NCBI RefSeq assembly: GCF_900188155.1
Contig: NZ_FZOG01000001.1
Coordinates: 594,935 to 658,934, forward strand
Length of the DNA stretch: 64,000 nucleotides
Direction: 5' to 3'
DNA from: Pseudomonas segetis
GTDB lineage: Bacteria; Pseudomonadota; Gammaproteobacteria; Pseudomonadales; Pseudomonadaceae
Below, piece after piece: positions 45,397-54,025 of the stretch. The position numbers and the translations under genes are program-made. The notes under the pieces are model-generated. The model was not told the DNA's origin. It was given only the letters and a program-made list of their open reading frames with translations, and made no database searches. Position 1 is the stretch's first letter. Each line of letters opens with the position of its first letter.

Positions 45397-45738
45397 ATGG
45401 CTACTAATCGTTCCCGCCGTCTGCGCAAAAAACTCTGCGTCGATGAATTTCAGGAGCTGGGTTTTGAGCTGAACCTGAACTTTAAAGACGATTTGACCGA
45501 TGAAGTCGTTGACGCTTTCCTTGATCAGTTTCTGAAAGAGGCAATGGAAGGCAACGGTCTTGGTTATGTCGGTGGCGATGACTACGGCCTGGTTTGCCTT
45601 GACAAGCGCGGCTCGGTCAGCGAAGAACAGCGCGCCAATGTCGAAGCCTGGCTCAAGGGGCGCTCTGAGCTGGCTGATTTCAATGTCAGCCCATTGCTCG
45701 ACGTTTGGTACCCGGAAAACCCAATCAACAAGGCTTGA
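45397..45738 (+). CDS. YggL family protein (DUF469)
   Basis: 113 residues: MATNRSRRLRKKLCVDEFQE, then GFELNLNF, AMEGNGLGYVGGDDYGLVCL and the closing DVWYPENPINKA-type end. This is the YggL family, which has been reported to associate with the 50S ribosomal subunit. I chose ATG 45397 because GAGGA lies nine bases upstream and the family starts with this basic segment; the frame extends eleven codons further without a ribosome site. The divergent promoter with dacB lies in 45156-45396. Confidence 0.92.
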   Translation: MATNRSRRLRKKLCVDEFQELGFELNLNFKDDLTDEVVDAFLDQFLKEAMEGNGLGYVGGDDYGLVCLDKRGSVSEEQRANVEAWLKGRSELADFNVSPLLDVWYPENPINKA

Positions 45739-45817
45739 AGCCTGAATCCGGGCGCGCGCAATGCGTGCCCGGTCATTGATTGTGCTGTGCCTGGGTTCGA
45801 CGCATCGAACCCAGGCC

Positions 45818-48775
45818 TTAATCAGCAAGTCCCGCCTTGATCAGTACCTGGGCTTCATCCACCTCATCAATCTGTTCCGGCCGCATAAAGCGTTCTGCAT
45901 ACTGCCTATAGATCTTGCCCTGGATAAACAGGCCAAACAGGTCGGGGTCAATGTGCGCGCCTTTACACATGCCAGCCATGATCGCAATCGCCTCTGACAG
46001 TGACTTGCCTTTCTTGTAGGGACGATCGACTGCGGTCAGGGCTTCGAAGATATCGGCAATTGCCATCATTCTTGCCGGTAGGCTCATCTCTTCGCGAAGC
46101 AAGCGTTTTGGATAACCGGTGCCATCCATTTTTTCATGATGCCCGCCGGCGATTTCAGCTACGTTCTTAAGGTGCTTGGGGAAGGGCAGGTGATCAAGCA
46201 TGAGTATGGTTTGGACGATGTGGTGGTTGATGATATAGCGCTCTTCGGCGGTCAATGTGCCTCGCGCTATGCTCAGGTTATAGAGTTCGCCACGATTGAA
46301 CTTGTATTGCGGGACTTCAAGCTTGAAGCCCCAGGGGTTGTTTTCGGCAATCAGCTCACCTGCGGGGCGTTCGACCAAATGCCGGGGCTGATCGGCCAGC
46401 AGGTTTTCCAATACGGGAAGCTCGGGTGATGGCGTGCCTTCCATCCGTTGGCTTTCTTCCCATGACAGTCCGAGCCGGTCGTCCAAGGTGCGCCACCATT
46501 TTCGTTCTGCGATACGCTGCAGGCGTTGGATATCGGCTTCGGCCATGGCTTCGCCGCCAAGGTTACAGCGTGCAACAAAGCTGAACTCATCATCGAGTTC
46601 AGCCAGTAACTGGTCGCGTTCGGCTAACAGGACCCTATCGTCGCCGCCTTCCGCGCGCGCTTGCCAATAACTGATCCAGGCATCGCGCTTGAGGATCTCG
46701 AAGCGGCTGCGAATTTCATGGATACGGTCGTACAGGGTTTCAAGCTTGGTCGCTTTGTCGACCACGTACTCAGGTGTGGTGACCTTGCCGCAGTCATGCA
46801 GCCACGCCGCAATATGCAGTGCTTCCCACTCTTCTTCGGTGGGGCTGTAGTCGCGAAAGGCCGGGGCCTGGCTCCTGGCCGCAGCCTTGGCCAGCATCAT
46901 GGTGATTTCCGGCACTCGCTGGCAATGCCCGCCGGTGTAGGGGCTCTTGGCGTCGATTGCGCCGGCAATCAGTTGGATAAAGGCGTCGAGCAGTTGTTTT
47001 TGTCGATCCAGCAGGCGTTGGCTTTCAATGCACAGTGCGGCAACCCCGGACACGGCTTCGACAAATGCGACCCGCGCCGGGCTCTGGAACGGGATGTCTG
47101 CTTCGGTACCGCTGTCTTTATGCAGCAGCACCAGCACTCCAACAGTATCGCCCTGACGATTATGCAAGCCTGTGGCAACGATATGAGTGCGTGGTGAGTC
47201 CATCGCTTGCAGCAGTTTCTGGTAATCGCCCGCCTGGTCAAAACCGATAGAGGCGATGCTGCTTGCACCTCCTCTGACCGGATTTTTCAGCCAATCCGGC
47301 ATGCGCTCATCGTCGATTGCAAAGCTGCTGATTTGCAGGTCTTCCAGGCTCATTGGCGGGCCGTCGAGGTACAAGCCCTTGGCTTCCAGGTGTTTGCCAT
47401 CGGCGTCGTTCAGGTAGATCAAGCCGGCGTGCGCCTGGCTGATCCCGGCGGTTTCTTCGAGTACGCGCTCGAGCAGTGCCTCAAAGCGTGTTTCAGCCGA
47501 GAGGCTGGCTGCGATCTCAAGGAAGCTGGAGATGGTTTCCTTCATCCGCGCCATCGCCACGGCAAGGAGTTCTATTTCGAGCACTGGCGAGCTGGCGCAG
47601 GAGGGATGCTTAAAGTCGAAGCTACGTATCGCTTCTGCTTCACTGACCAGTCCACGCAGCGGCTTGACCAGCAACCGGGACAGGGACCAGCCCAGCGGAA
47701 TGCACAGCAATAAAATGCCCAGGGTGATTACTGCGCTTATCCAGCGCATCCTATGGGCTTCTGCAAGCAGCTCGTCCTCAGGCGCCATAATGGTCAGGCG
47801 CAATCCCTCGGGCCCACCCATGTCCAGCTTCATCTGGGAAACCAGCCAATCGCGCTTATCAAGTTCAATCGAACCCTGGAGCGAACCATCTGGATCTTTT
47901 TTGCTGAGGCTGGCGGTTACTGGGCTGAGTTCCGCAAACCTGGCGCGGTGGGCTTTATCGTGCCCCGTAATGAGTTTCGTAATGTCTGGATAGGCAACGG
48001 CCAAACCATCCGGGCTGTACAGGGCGACTTCGGTCGAGGGGGTAATCTCGTGCTTGGCAAGTGTTTGTGAAAGGTCAGCCAGGGTGATGTCCGCACCAAT
48101 AACGCTGCGGCCCATGCTGACCCGCGAAACTGTGGTTCCGACATCGCCGGAGGAGAAGAACACATAGGGCTCGGTGGTAAACATTGCATTGCTATGCATC
48201 GCTTCCTGGTACCAGGGCCGGGTTCGCGCATCATAGGACTCGTTGTTAATCTCGCGTTCACCCAGATAGTTGAGCTTGGTATCAAAGTAGAGATGCGTAG
48301 CCTTGGTTGGAGCACCTTTGGTGCGCTCTATGCTCCACACCTGAAAGGCAGCATTGTCCGGGGCGTCGAAGATTTTCTTCAGCTTTTCGGTGCGCAGTGG
48401 ACGCACCATGAAGAAGTCGCCGTCGGTATAGCCCAGGTACAAGGAGGCAAGTTTCGGGTGGTCATTGAGGGCCTGGGCAAACACGGGCAGCATTGACAAG
48501 CGTGCGTCGCGGGTTTCGCCCATGTTGCGCTCATCCAGGGCGAGCAGGTTGAGCAGGTTGTCGACTGGGATATAGGTATCGTGCAGATCGCGATCGACTT
48601 GATCGCTGATATGTTCGAATAGCTGGAGGCTGCTTGAAAGAATAATTCGGCTGGTTTGCTGATAATTAAAAATACCCAGCACGATACCGGTACTAAGCAG
48701 TAGCAAAGTAAATAGAAAACTAATATGGACGTGAAGCGGAAAACGCCTATTTCCGGTTAGTTCACTAACTGTCAT
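45818..48775 (-). CDS. sensory HD-GYP phosphohydrolase (Cache-HAMP-GAF-HD-GYP)
   Basis: 985 residues. TM1 (~17-36), a large periplasmic double-Cache sensor (~40-340) and TM2 (~347-368) are followed by HAMP (~369-420), GAF (~430-585) and an HD-GYP output domain. His660-Asp661 lie in AAWLHDCGK; HHEKMDGTGYP is at 879-889. Normally these motifs are 60-70 residues apart; here the gap is 219, with an insertion of about 150 residues around 685-835. HD-GYP proteins hydrolyse cyclic-di-GMP; activity with this insertion is unproven. It is a lone leftward gene. Confidence 0.88.
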   Translation of the reverse strand: MTVSELTGNRRFPLHVHISFLFTLLLLSTGIVLGIFNYQQTSRIILSSSLQLFEHISDQVDRDLHDTYIPVDNLLNLLALDERNMGETRDARLSMLPVFAQALNDHPKLASLYLGYTDGDFFMVRPLRTEKLKKIFDAPDNAAFQVWSIERTKGAPTKATHLYFDTKLNYLGEREINNESYDARTRPWYQEAMHSNAMFTTEPYVFFSSGDVGTTVSRVSMGRSVIGADITLADLSQTLAKHEITPSTEVALYSPDGLAVAYPDITKLITGHDKAHRARFAELSPVTASLSKKDPDGSLQGSIELDKRDWLVSQMKLDMGGPEGLRLTIMAPEDELLAEAHRMRWISAVITLGILLLCIPLGWSLSRLLVKPLRGLVSEAEAIRSFDFKHPSCASSPVLEIELLAVAMARMKETISSFLEIAASLSAETRFEALLERVLEETAGISQAHAGLIYLNDADGKHLEAKGLYLDGPPMSLEDLQISSFAIDDERMPDWLKNPVRGGASSIASIGFDQAGDYQKLLQAMDSPRTHIVATGLHNRQGDTVGVLVLLHKDSGTEADIPFQSPARVAFVEAVSGVAALCIESQRLLDRQKQLLDAFIQLIAGAIDAKSPYTGGHCQRVPEITMMLAKAAARSQAPAFRDYSPTEEEWEALHIAAWLHDCGKVTTPEYVVDKATKLETLYDRIHEIRSRFEILKRDAWISYWQARAEGGDDRVLLAERDQLLAELDDEFSFVARCNLGGEAMAEADIQRLQRIAERKWWRTLDDRLGLSWEESQRMEGTPSPELPVLENLLADQPRHLVERPAGELIAENNPWGFKLEVPQYKFNRGELYNLSIARGTLTAEERYIINHHIVQTILMLDHLPFPKHLKNVAEIAGGHHEKMDGTGYPKRLLREEMSLPARMMAIADIFEALTAVDRPYKKGKSLSEAIAIMAGMCKGAHIDPDLFGLFIQGKIYRQYAERFMRPEQIDEVDEAQVLIKAGLAD

Positions 48776-48871
48776 GCAGAATTGCTCCCGAAACTGCGGT
48801 GATGGCAGAATGAAAGCATAGTGAATAATGAACTATGCGCTAATAGATCTTATAGTTATTTTTCTAGCCTA

Positions 48872-49927
48872 TTACTGATGTGCAGAGGCCCTGTTTTTTA
48901 TCCTTAGAAGGCCCTTGTTTAGTGCATAAATCAGCATTGCCACTGCAAGCGAAATCGCCACTCCAAACAGGCTGTTAAACAGCCGTTGCGGTGCCAGTTG
49001 CCAGTCGAGTGAAAGGCTTTCGACCAGCACCATGAAGCAGACCAATAGCTGCAGTAAGTAAAGCCCATAATGATGGGCCTGGAAGGTTCGGCACAAGACA
49101 ATCAGCGACAAGGTTGCGCTGACCATGATTAGCGGGTCCTGCAGGCTATAGCCCACCGCAATCATGATTGTCGCAAGCGTGAGGCTGACCAAATGGGGGA
49201 TCAGCAGGCGTTTGAGGCTGTTGGATAGCTCAAATTGCAAGGTGCCGATCACTATCATGGTCAGCCAATAACCGTGTGGCAGGTTTTTCAGGCTGACGAG
49301 CAAGCCGGCCAAGCCGAAGGCCAGGGTGCAACGCAACGCATGCTGGCGCCAGCGTTGTTCCGGCAGCCGTTTGGCATAGCGCTTGAGAACCTTGACGATG
49401 CTAATCACACGTGGTGCCTGTGGCCACATGCGTAAGCCATGCACACCACGCAAGCCAAAAGCCAGGAGGGTGACCCAAAGCCCGCCAAGGATAAAAAGCA
49501 TGGCGATGGCATAGGGGTTATTGAGGTGGCTTCCCGCTGTTTCACCCTGGCCAAGGCACATGCACACCGCCAGCCCCGCACCGAGTTTTCCGGCCTCGGC
49601 GCCAAAGCGCTGCAGCCATGCCAGGATAAAGCCAAAGGCTGCAAATACCGCAAAACTCAGGCCCGGATATGCTGCAGCCCAGAACCCCCAGCCAGCGCAT
49701 ACAGCACCGAGGAAAATGATCAGCAGCATGCGCAACATGCCAAGGCGATGCAAAGGATTGATCTGCGCCGCTTGAAAGGCGCCGGCCGATGCCCATAGAA
49801 ACCCCGGGTGGCCGCTGAACAATCCCAATAGCAATGGTAGGGCGCAGCCCATGCCAGCAATTATCGCCGGTCCCATGGTGGGAGGCCCCGTCAGCCTTTG
49901 GCGTGGTGATCTGTGTTCATTTGCCAT
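48872..49927 (-). CDS. FUSC family (aromatic-acid exporter-like) membrane protein
   Basis: 351 residues with two blocks of membrane helices, each about six segments (roughly 20-160 and 200-335), and Arg/Lys-rich cytoplasmic loops (KVLKRYAKRLPEQRWRQHAL at ~184-203). The second block has LAFGLAGLLVSLKNLPHGYW, the FUSC/YccS-like motif. Such proteins export aromatic acids or related compounds; the substrate is unknown. The ATG lies three bases after the dGTPase stop, so the two are co-transcribed. Confidence 0.85.
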   Translation of the reverse strand: MANEHRSPRQRLTGPPTMGPAIIAGMGCALPLLLGLFSGHPGFLWASAGAFQAAQINPLHRLGMLRMLLIIFLGAVCAGWGFWAAAYPGLSFAVFAAFGFILAWLQRFGAEAGKLGAGLAVCMCLGQGETAGSHLNNPYAIAMLFILGGLWVTLLAFGLRGVHGLRMWPQAPRVISIVKVLKRYAKRLPEQRWRQHALRCTLAFGLAGLLVSLKNLPHGYWLTMIVIGTLQFELSNSLKRLLIPHLVSLTLATIMIAVGYSLQDPLIMVSATLSLIVLCRTFQAHHYGLYLLQLLVCFMVLVESLSLDWQLAPQRLFNSLFGVAISLAVAMLIYALNKGLLRIKNRASAHQ

Positions 49928-49930
49928 GGG

Positions 49931-51262
49931 TTACACCGGACTTGAGCGTCCCGTCATTTCACGGGCCATTTCAGTAGCATAGCTGTCAGTCATGCCCCCG
50001 ATGAAGTCGATCATGCGTAAAAAGGATGTGTATAGGGGGCCATTTGGATCAGGCGCATTGTTGCCAAGCAAATCCAGGATGCGCCGGTGCTTGAACGAGG
50101 GTCTTCGACCGCCATGTTGTTCCAGTGCCGCGCCACAAAAGGCATTGAGGAGGATTTCCAGGGTGGTATAGGCGCCGATTTCATGCAGGGTTTTGCGCTT
50201 GTCCTGGAAGATTTTCTGCCGGGCCATATTCTTTGCGCTCTGCACGCAGCGTTTAGCCGGGCCATGCATATGCTCGACAAGATCTCCCTGCAAGGTGCCC
50301 GCCAGCAGCGCATCATGCTGCTCGACAAATGCATGGGCGGCTGCATTGGTCAGGTGTTCGATGGCTTTGCCCCGCAGTATTGCAAGCTTGCGTCGGCGCG
50401 AGTCATTGGGCCCCAGTTGACGGTAGGTTTGCGGCAGGTCGTCGCCAACCAGATCCAGTAGCACGGCTTCAACTTCACTGTATTCGAGCAGCTCCATTTC
50501 CAGGCCGTCTTCGAGATCAATCAAGCCGTAGCAGATATCGTCTGCTGCCTCCATCAGATAAACCAGCGGGTGACGCGCCCAGCGCTGTTCCTCGATTTGC
50601 GGCAGTCCGAGCTTGTTGGCAATTTGCTCAAGTAATGGCAGCTCGCTCTGGTAGCAGCCGAACTTGTGTTTCTTGTACCCCTGGGCTTCAGCATGACGAG
50701 CCGTCCAGGGGTACTTCAGGTAAGTGCCCAGGGTCGCGTAGGTCAAGCGGGTGCCGCCATCGAACTGGTGGTATTCGAGCTGGGTCAGCACACGAAAACC
50801 CTGGGCGTTGCCCTCAAAGCTCAGGAAGTCGCTGCGCTCGATGCTGGTCATGGAGTCAAGCCAGCCACGCCTGGCCGCTTGTTGAAACCAGTGCCGAATG
50901 GCGTCTTCGCCAGAATGGCCAAAGGGTGGGTTGCCAATGTCGTGCGCCAAGCAGGCGGATTGCACAACCATGCCCAGGTCGCTGGGTTCGCACCAGTCGG
51001 GCAGTTTGTCGCGAATCATCTCGGCCACCCGCATACCCAGTGACCGACCCACGCAGCTGACTTCAAGTGAATGGGTCAGGCGCGTATGGATATGATCGTT
51101 GCTGGAAACAGGATGAACCTGGGTTTTGCGACCCAGGCGCCGGAATGCGCCTGAGAAAATGATCCGATCGTGATCTTTGTGGAACGGACTGCGGCCAAGC
51201 TCTTCGGCACTATGGGACGGTTTGCCCAGTCGTTCGCGGTTCAACAGTGTTTGCCAGTCCAA
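49931..51262 (-). CDS. deoxyguanosinetriphosphate triphosphohydrolase
   Basis: 443 residues of the dGTPase HD-domain family. RLTHSLEV (His64), [15 protein letters not shown] (His107-Asp108) and a later Asp in [16 protein letters not shown] form the metal and substrate site. It converts dGTP to deoxyguanosine and triphosphate in the cytoplasm. The N terminus [20 protein letters not shown] is typical. The FUSC gene follows within three bases. Confidence 0.94.
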   Translation of the reverse strand: MDWQTLLNRERLGKPSHSAEELGRSPFHKDHDRIIFSGAFRRLGRKTQVHPVSSNDHIHTRLTHSLEVSCVGRSLGMRVAEMIRDKLPDWCEPSDLGMVVQSACLAHDIGNPPFGHSGEDAIRHWFQQAARRGWLDSMTSIERSDFLSFEGNAQGFRVLTQLEYHQFDGGTRLTYATLGTYLKYPWTARHAEAQGYKKHKFGCYQSELPLLEQIANKLGLPQIEEQRWARHPLVYLMEAADDICYGLIDLEDGLEMELLEYSEVEAVLLDLVGDDLPQTYRQLGPNDSRRRKLAILRGKAIEHLTNAAAHAFVEQHDALLAGTLQGDLVEHMHGPAKRCVQSAKNMARQKIFQDKRKTLHEIGAYTTLEILLNAFCGAALEQHGGRRPSFKHRRILDLLGNNAPDPNGPLYTSFLRMIDFIGGMTDSYATEMAREMTGRSSPV

Positions 51263-51360
51263 GGCAGCTCCTCGCCGTTACGTGGCTAATATCGCTAGCT
51301 TCAGGGTAGCAGCGTCTCCCTGCAAGGGGTTAGTCGGAGAAATACTTGCGAGATGCTGAT

Positions 51361-52521
51361 TTAAAAACCAGCGGCGTCTATGTCGACCAGTATCAGCCGG
51401 TTGTTATCGATAAATTTCCCGGCGGTCAGGCAATACTGGTTGCTGGTCGCGTCGCGGTAGACCGCTGACAGGATCAAGCGTCGCTCATCCCAACCTTCAG
51501 CCAGTAATTGATAGAAGTAAGGTCGCCACGACCAGTTGTGGCCAACATAGCGATTATCGGTGTGCCAGCTTGCGTTACGCCACTCATGGTTGGGGGACAG
51601 CTGAGTGCCTTGGCTGTCGCAGATAAAGACGCGTCGCAACCAGGGATAGGCGTCCGGTGCGGGCAGTCGTTCACGACCCTCACTCTTGTGTGCCCACAGG
51701 TATAGCTCTGCCATCAGCAGGCTTAGTTGTTGGCGTAATTGCATAAGCTGTGCGCGCTCACGCAGTTTGTGTTTGACGTACTGGTTACGCAGTTGGGCAA
51801 AACGCTGGACAAAGGCGTCGGTGGCAAAGAACTCCAGTTCTGGTTTGGCAAACAGGTATCCCTGGACGTAGCGAGCGCCGCACTCCAGGGCAAAGCTGAG
51901 CTCTGCTTCGGTTTCAACGCCTTCGGCGATGATCCAGCATCCGGTGCGCTCGGCCATCTGTGCCAGTGCCTTGACAATTTGCTCACTGGGACCGCCAAGC
52001 GCTGCGGCCTTGAACAGGCGCATATCAAGCTTGAGGATATCGGGCTGCAAGGCCAGCACTCGATCAAGTTGCGAATAGCCGGCGCCAAAGTCATCAATCG
52101 CGACCCTCGCACCAGCTGCCCGATAGGCCGCTACCACGGCTGGCAAGCGCTGGCTGGCGCCGCCCAGTTCGGTGATTTCGAATACCACCCGTTCTGGGGC
52201 AACACCACTTCTTTGCAATTGTTTGAGGCTGGGCAGGGGTTGGCCAATGCGCAAACGACTCACCCAGCGTGGGGAGATATTCAGGCTAAGGAACCACTCG
52301 CCAGGCGCCTGGTGAAAGCGCTGCAGGGCTTGCTGGCGAATGGTTCGGTCAAGCCTGCGCAAGCCGGGCAGAGGTGTTTTCGGGTCGCTGAACAACGGTC
52401 CGGCCGAGTGCAGTTGCCCCTTGCTGTCACGTAACCGTGCAAGCGCTTCAACACCTGCAATCTGCCCGGTGGCAGTGTCGATAAAGGGTTGAAACACAAC
52501 AGTGGGTTGGCCGTCGAGCAC
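51361..52521 (-). CDS. EAL domain c-di-GMP phosphodiesterase with C-terminal sensor-like domain
   Basis: 386 residues. The EAL domain (~5-235) keeps the catalytic set: Glu25 in EAL, Asn81, Glu115, Asp143-Asp144 in DDFGAGYS, Lys164 and Glu200 in AEGVE, and ends QGYLFAKP. Residues 240-386 form a second domain with helices followed by strands (HNWSWRPYFYQLL, SNQYCLTAGKF), resembling the YkuI C-terminal PAS/Cache-like domain. There are no membrane segments, so it is cytoplasmic. It should hydrolyse cyclic-di-GMP with activity tuned by a ligand of the C-terminal domain. Confidence 0.92.
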   Translation of the reverse strand: MLDGQPTVVFQPFIDTATGQIAGVEALARLRDSKGQLHSAGPLFSDPKTPLPGLRRLDRTIRQQALQRFHQAPGEWFLSLNISPRWVSRLRIGQPLPSLKQLQRSGVAPERVVFEITELGGASQRLPAVVAAYRAAGARVAIDDFGAGYSQLDRVLALQPDILKLDMRLFKAAALGGPSEQIVKALAQMAERTGCWIIAEGVETEAELSFALECGARYVQGYLFAKPELEFFATDAFVQRFAQLRNQYVKHKLRERAQLMQLRQQLSLLMAELYLWAHKSEGRERLPAPDAYPWLRRVFICDSQGTQLSPNHEWRNASWHTDNRYVGHNWSWRPYFYQLLAEGWDERRLILSAVYRDATSNQYCLTAGKFIDNNRLILVDIDAAGF

Positions 52522-52616
52522 TTAGGCGTCCTTAGCAGTTGGGGCAGCATGCAAGAGCTAAAGCAAGAACGTGGCCAATCTGCAGGGCCGAGGTGCAAAG
52601 ACTGGATGGCGTGCCG

Positions 52617-52943
52617 CTAGTGGTTAGCGGGAGGCTGCTGACGGGGAGGGGAGCGGCGCAGCAGCGGCAGGGCAATCAGGGCGATTTTGATCCAGCGCCG
52701 CCAATTGCTTTTCTTCAGGCCCAAGCCTGCAAGCAGCACTGCGCCGCCGGTAATCCACAATGATGAATCGCCACCAGCCAACTGGCCGCCGAAGCTCTTG
52801 GCCTTGCGCAGTGGTTCGAGCATGACCAGGGTTTCGTGGCGCAGTTCCTGGCGATGCATCTCCAGGCGCATACGTAGCATGGCTTTGCGCAGTTCACGGC
52901 GTGATGCATTTACGGGCAGTGGCGGCAAAGGCGTCTGGTTCAT
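52617..52943 (-). CDS. small YqjK-like membrane protein
   Basis: 108 residues: an Arg-rich N-terminal helix (SRRELRKAMLRMRLEMHRQE), one hydrophobic segment (~63-77, SLWITGGAVLLAGLG) and a basic second segment. Sequence similarity to YqjK is loose, but position as the third gene after YqjD-like and YqjE-like proteins and the same architecture support the call. It overlaps the YqjE-like gene by ATGA. Confidence 0.7.
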   Translation of the reverse strand: MNQTPLPPLPVNASRRELRKAMLRMRLEMHRQELRHETLVMLEPLRKAKSFGGQLAGGDSSLWITGGAVLLAGLGLKKSNWRRWIKIALIALPLLRRSPPRQQPPANH

Positions 52944-53323
52944 GGCAACAATTGCTCGCGGTCGCGTGCAAGCTCTTCAAGGCTTGCACTAAAAGGACTC
53001 GGGGCGTTGCGCAGATAATTGATCAGTGTCACCAGGCTGGCAATCAGCGCCACTGAATAAAATACACACAAGCCAATAATCACAGGGATACGGTAATCAT
53101 CCCAGAAGCAGATCAACAGGGTTGCCGACAATCCTATTACCAGCAGCAAGCCAAAAACCAGGCTCAAGCTGGTGAGCAGCAGAAGGTGAACTGCGTGGGC
53201 CTGCTGCTCCTTGAGCTCTTCTCCGAACAGCGCAACATGGCCCTGCAGGAGCCCCAGCAGGGCTCCTGCAAATCTGCGGGGTGAAGGATTGTTCCCGGCA
53301 CTGGGCTGTGATCTGGCTTCCAT
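52940..53323 (-). CDS. phage-holin/YqjE family membrane protein
   Basis: 127 residues. An N-terminal amphipathic part is followed by two TM helices (~47-70 and ~75-100) as in YqjE (DUF1469). It lies 16 bases after the YqjD-like gene and overlaps the YqjK-like gene by four bases. It should sit in the inner membrane; the family function is not established. Confidence 0.85.
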   Translation of the reverse strand: MEARSQPSAGNNPSPRRFAGALLGLLQGHVALFGEELKEQQAHAVHLLLLTSLSLVFGLLLVIGLSATLLICFWDDYRIPVIIGLCVFYSVALIASLVTLINYLRNAPSPFSASLEELARDREQLLP

Positions 53324-53339
53324 GTAAAGAGATGTCCGT

Positions 53340-53654
53340 TTAGCGTTTGGTTATCAACATACCCAGTAGCATACCAACACCGGCAGCGATACTAATAGAT
53401 TGCCAAGGATGGGTTTGCACATAGCCTTCGGTGGCGTCGACGGCAGCTTTGCCTCGCTCCATCACGGCTTCTTCGGCTGAGTGCAGGGTTGAGCGTGCAC
53501 GATCCAGGCTGTTGCGTATCTGATCGCGCAGTGCTTCGCCCTGATCGCCTGCGAGGTTGGCGGATTGCTGGAGCAGTGACTCTGTGTCACGTACCAGTGC
53601 TTGGAATTCGTTTAGCAGTTCATCTTGGTTCGAAGCGGTTTTTTTACGTGCCAT
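53340..53654 (-). CDS. DUF883 (ElaB/YqjD) family protein
   Basis: 104 residues. A soluble helical region (ELLNEFQALVRDTESLLQQS, then GEALRDQIRNSLDRARSTL) leads to a C-terminal TM ending GVGMLLGMLITKR, the ElaB/YqjD pattern. E. coli relatives tether ribosomes to the inner membrane in stationary phase. AAGGAGAG sits just before ATG 53654; a longer frame to 53702 lacks a ribosome site. First gene of the yqjD-yqjE-yqjK-like trio. Confidence 0.88.
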   Translation of the reverse strand: MARKKTASNQDELLNEFQALVRDTESLLQQSANLAGDQGEALRDQIRNSLDRARSTLHSAEEAVMERGKAAVDATEGYVQTHPWQSISIAAGVGMLLGMLITKR

Positions 53655-53874
53655 TTCTACTCTCCTTGATGTTTTAGAACGCCTGTGTACTTCGAGTGGC
53701 ATTCATTAGAAGGGTTCAATCTGATATCAGCCTGAGCCCCTGTTATTTGCTTGGTACAGCGCTTGCATTGTCCTGGTGCGGGCCGGCGCGCATGCGCGCC
53801 TAATTGGGGCTTTCAGAGTTCTCGGTCTAGGGCCTTGGTGCGAAAATAACCTATTGATAAATAAAGACTAAGTT

Positions 53875-53890
53875 GAATTTAGCTAAATTC
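53875..53890. repeat. perfect 16-bp palindrome
   Basis: GAATTTAGCTAAATTC is its own reverse complement. It lies 135 bases before amt, a plausible dimer-binding operator. No known regulator is matched. Confidence 0.6.
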
Positions 53891-53904
53891 GGACAGCACG
53901 CAAT

Positions 53905-53920
53905 TGGCGCATCTGGAGCG
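53905..53920 (+). promoter_or_regulatory. possible weak sigma-54 promoter of amt
   Basis: TTGGCGCATCTGGAGC has GG and GC ten bases apart, with a good -24 (TGGCGC) but a poor -12 (GAGC instead of TTGC). amt genes are often NtrC/RpoN controlled, which is the only other support. Confidence 0.3.
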
Positions 53921-54025
53921 GTCGACACGATGCGCTTTCAATTCAGTACGCCTGTTTTTGGTGCGTGCATTGATAAAAAGATCCGAATTGGTGCTCTTGG
54001 TCTGTAGACGGAGTTTTACCTGCCG

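Larger units (their letters stand above)
53655..54025. other. divergent intergenic region upstream of amt
   Basis: 371 bases with no credible gene. Holds a 16-bp palindrome (53875-53890) and a weak sigma-54-like box (53905-53920). Confidence 0.5.
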
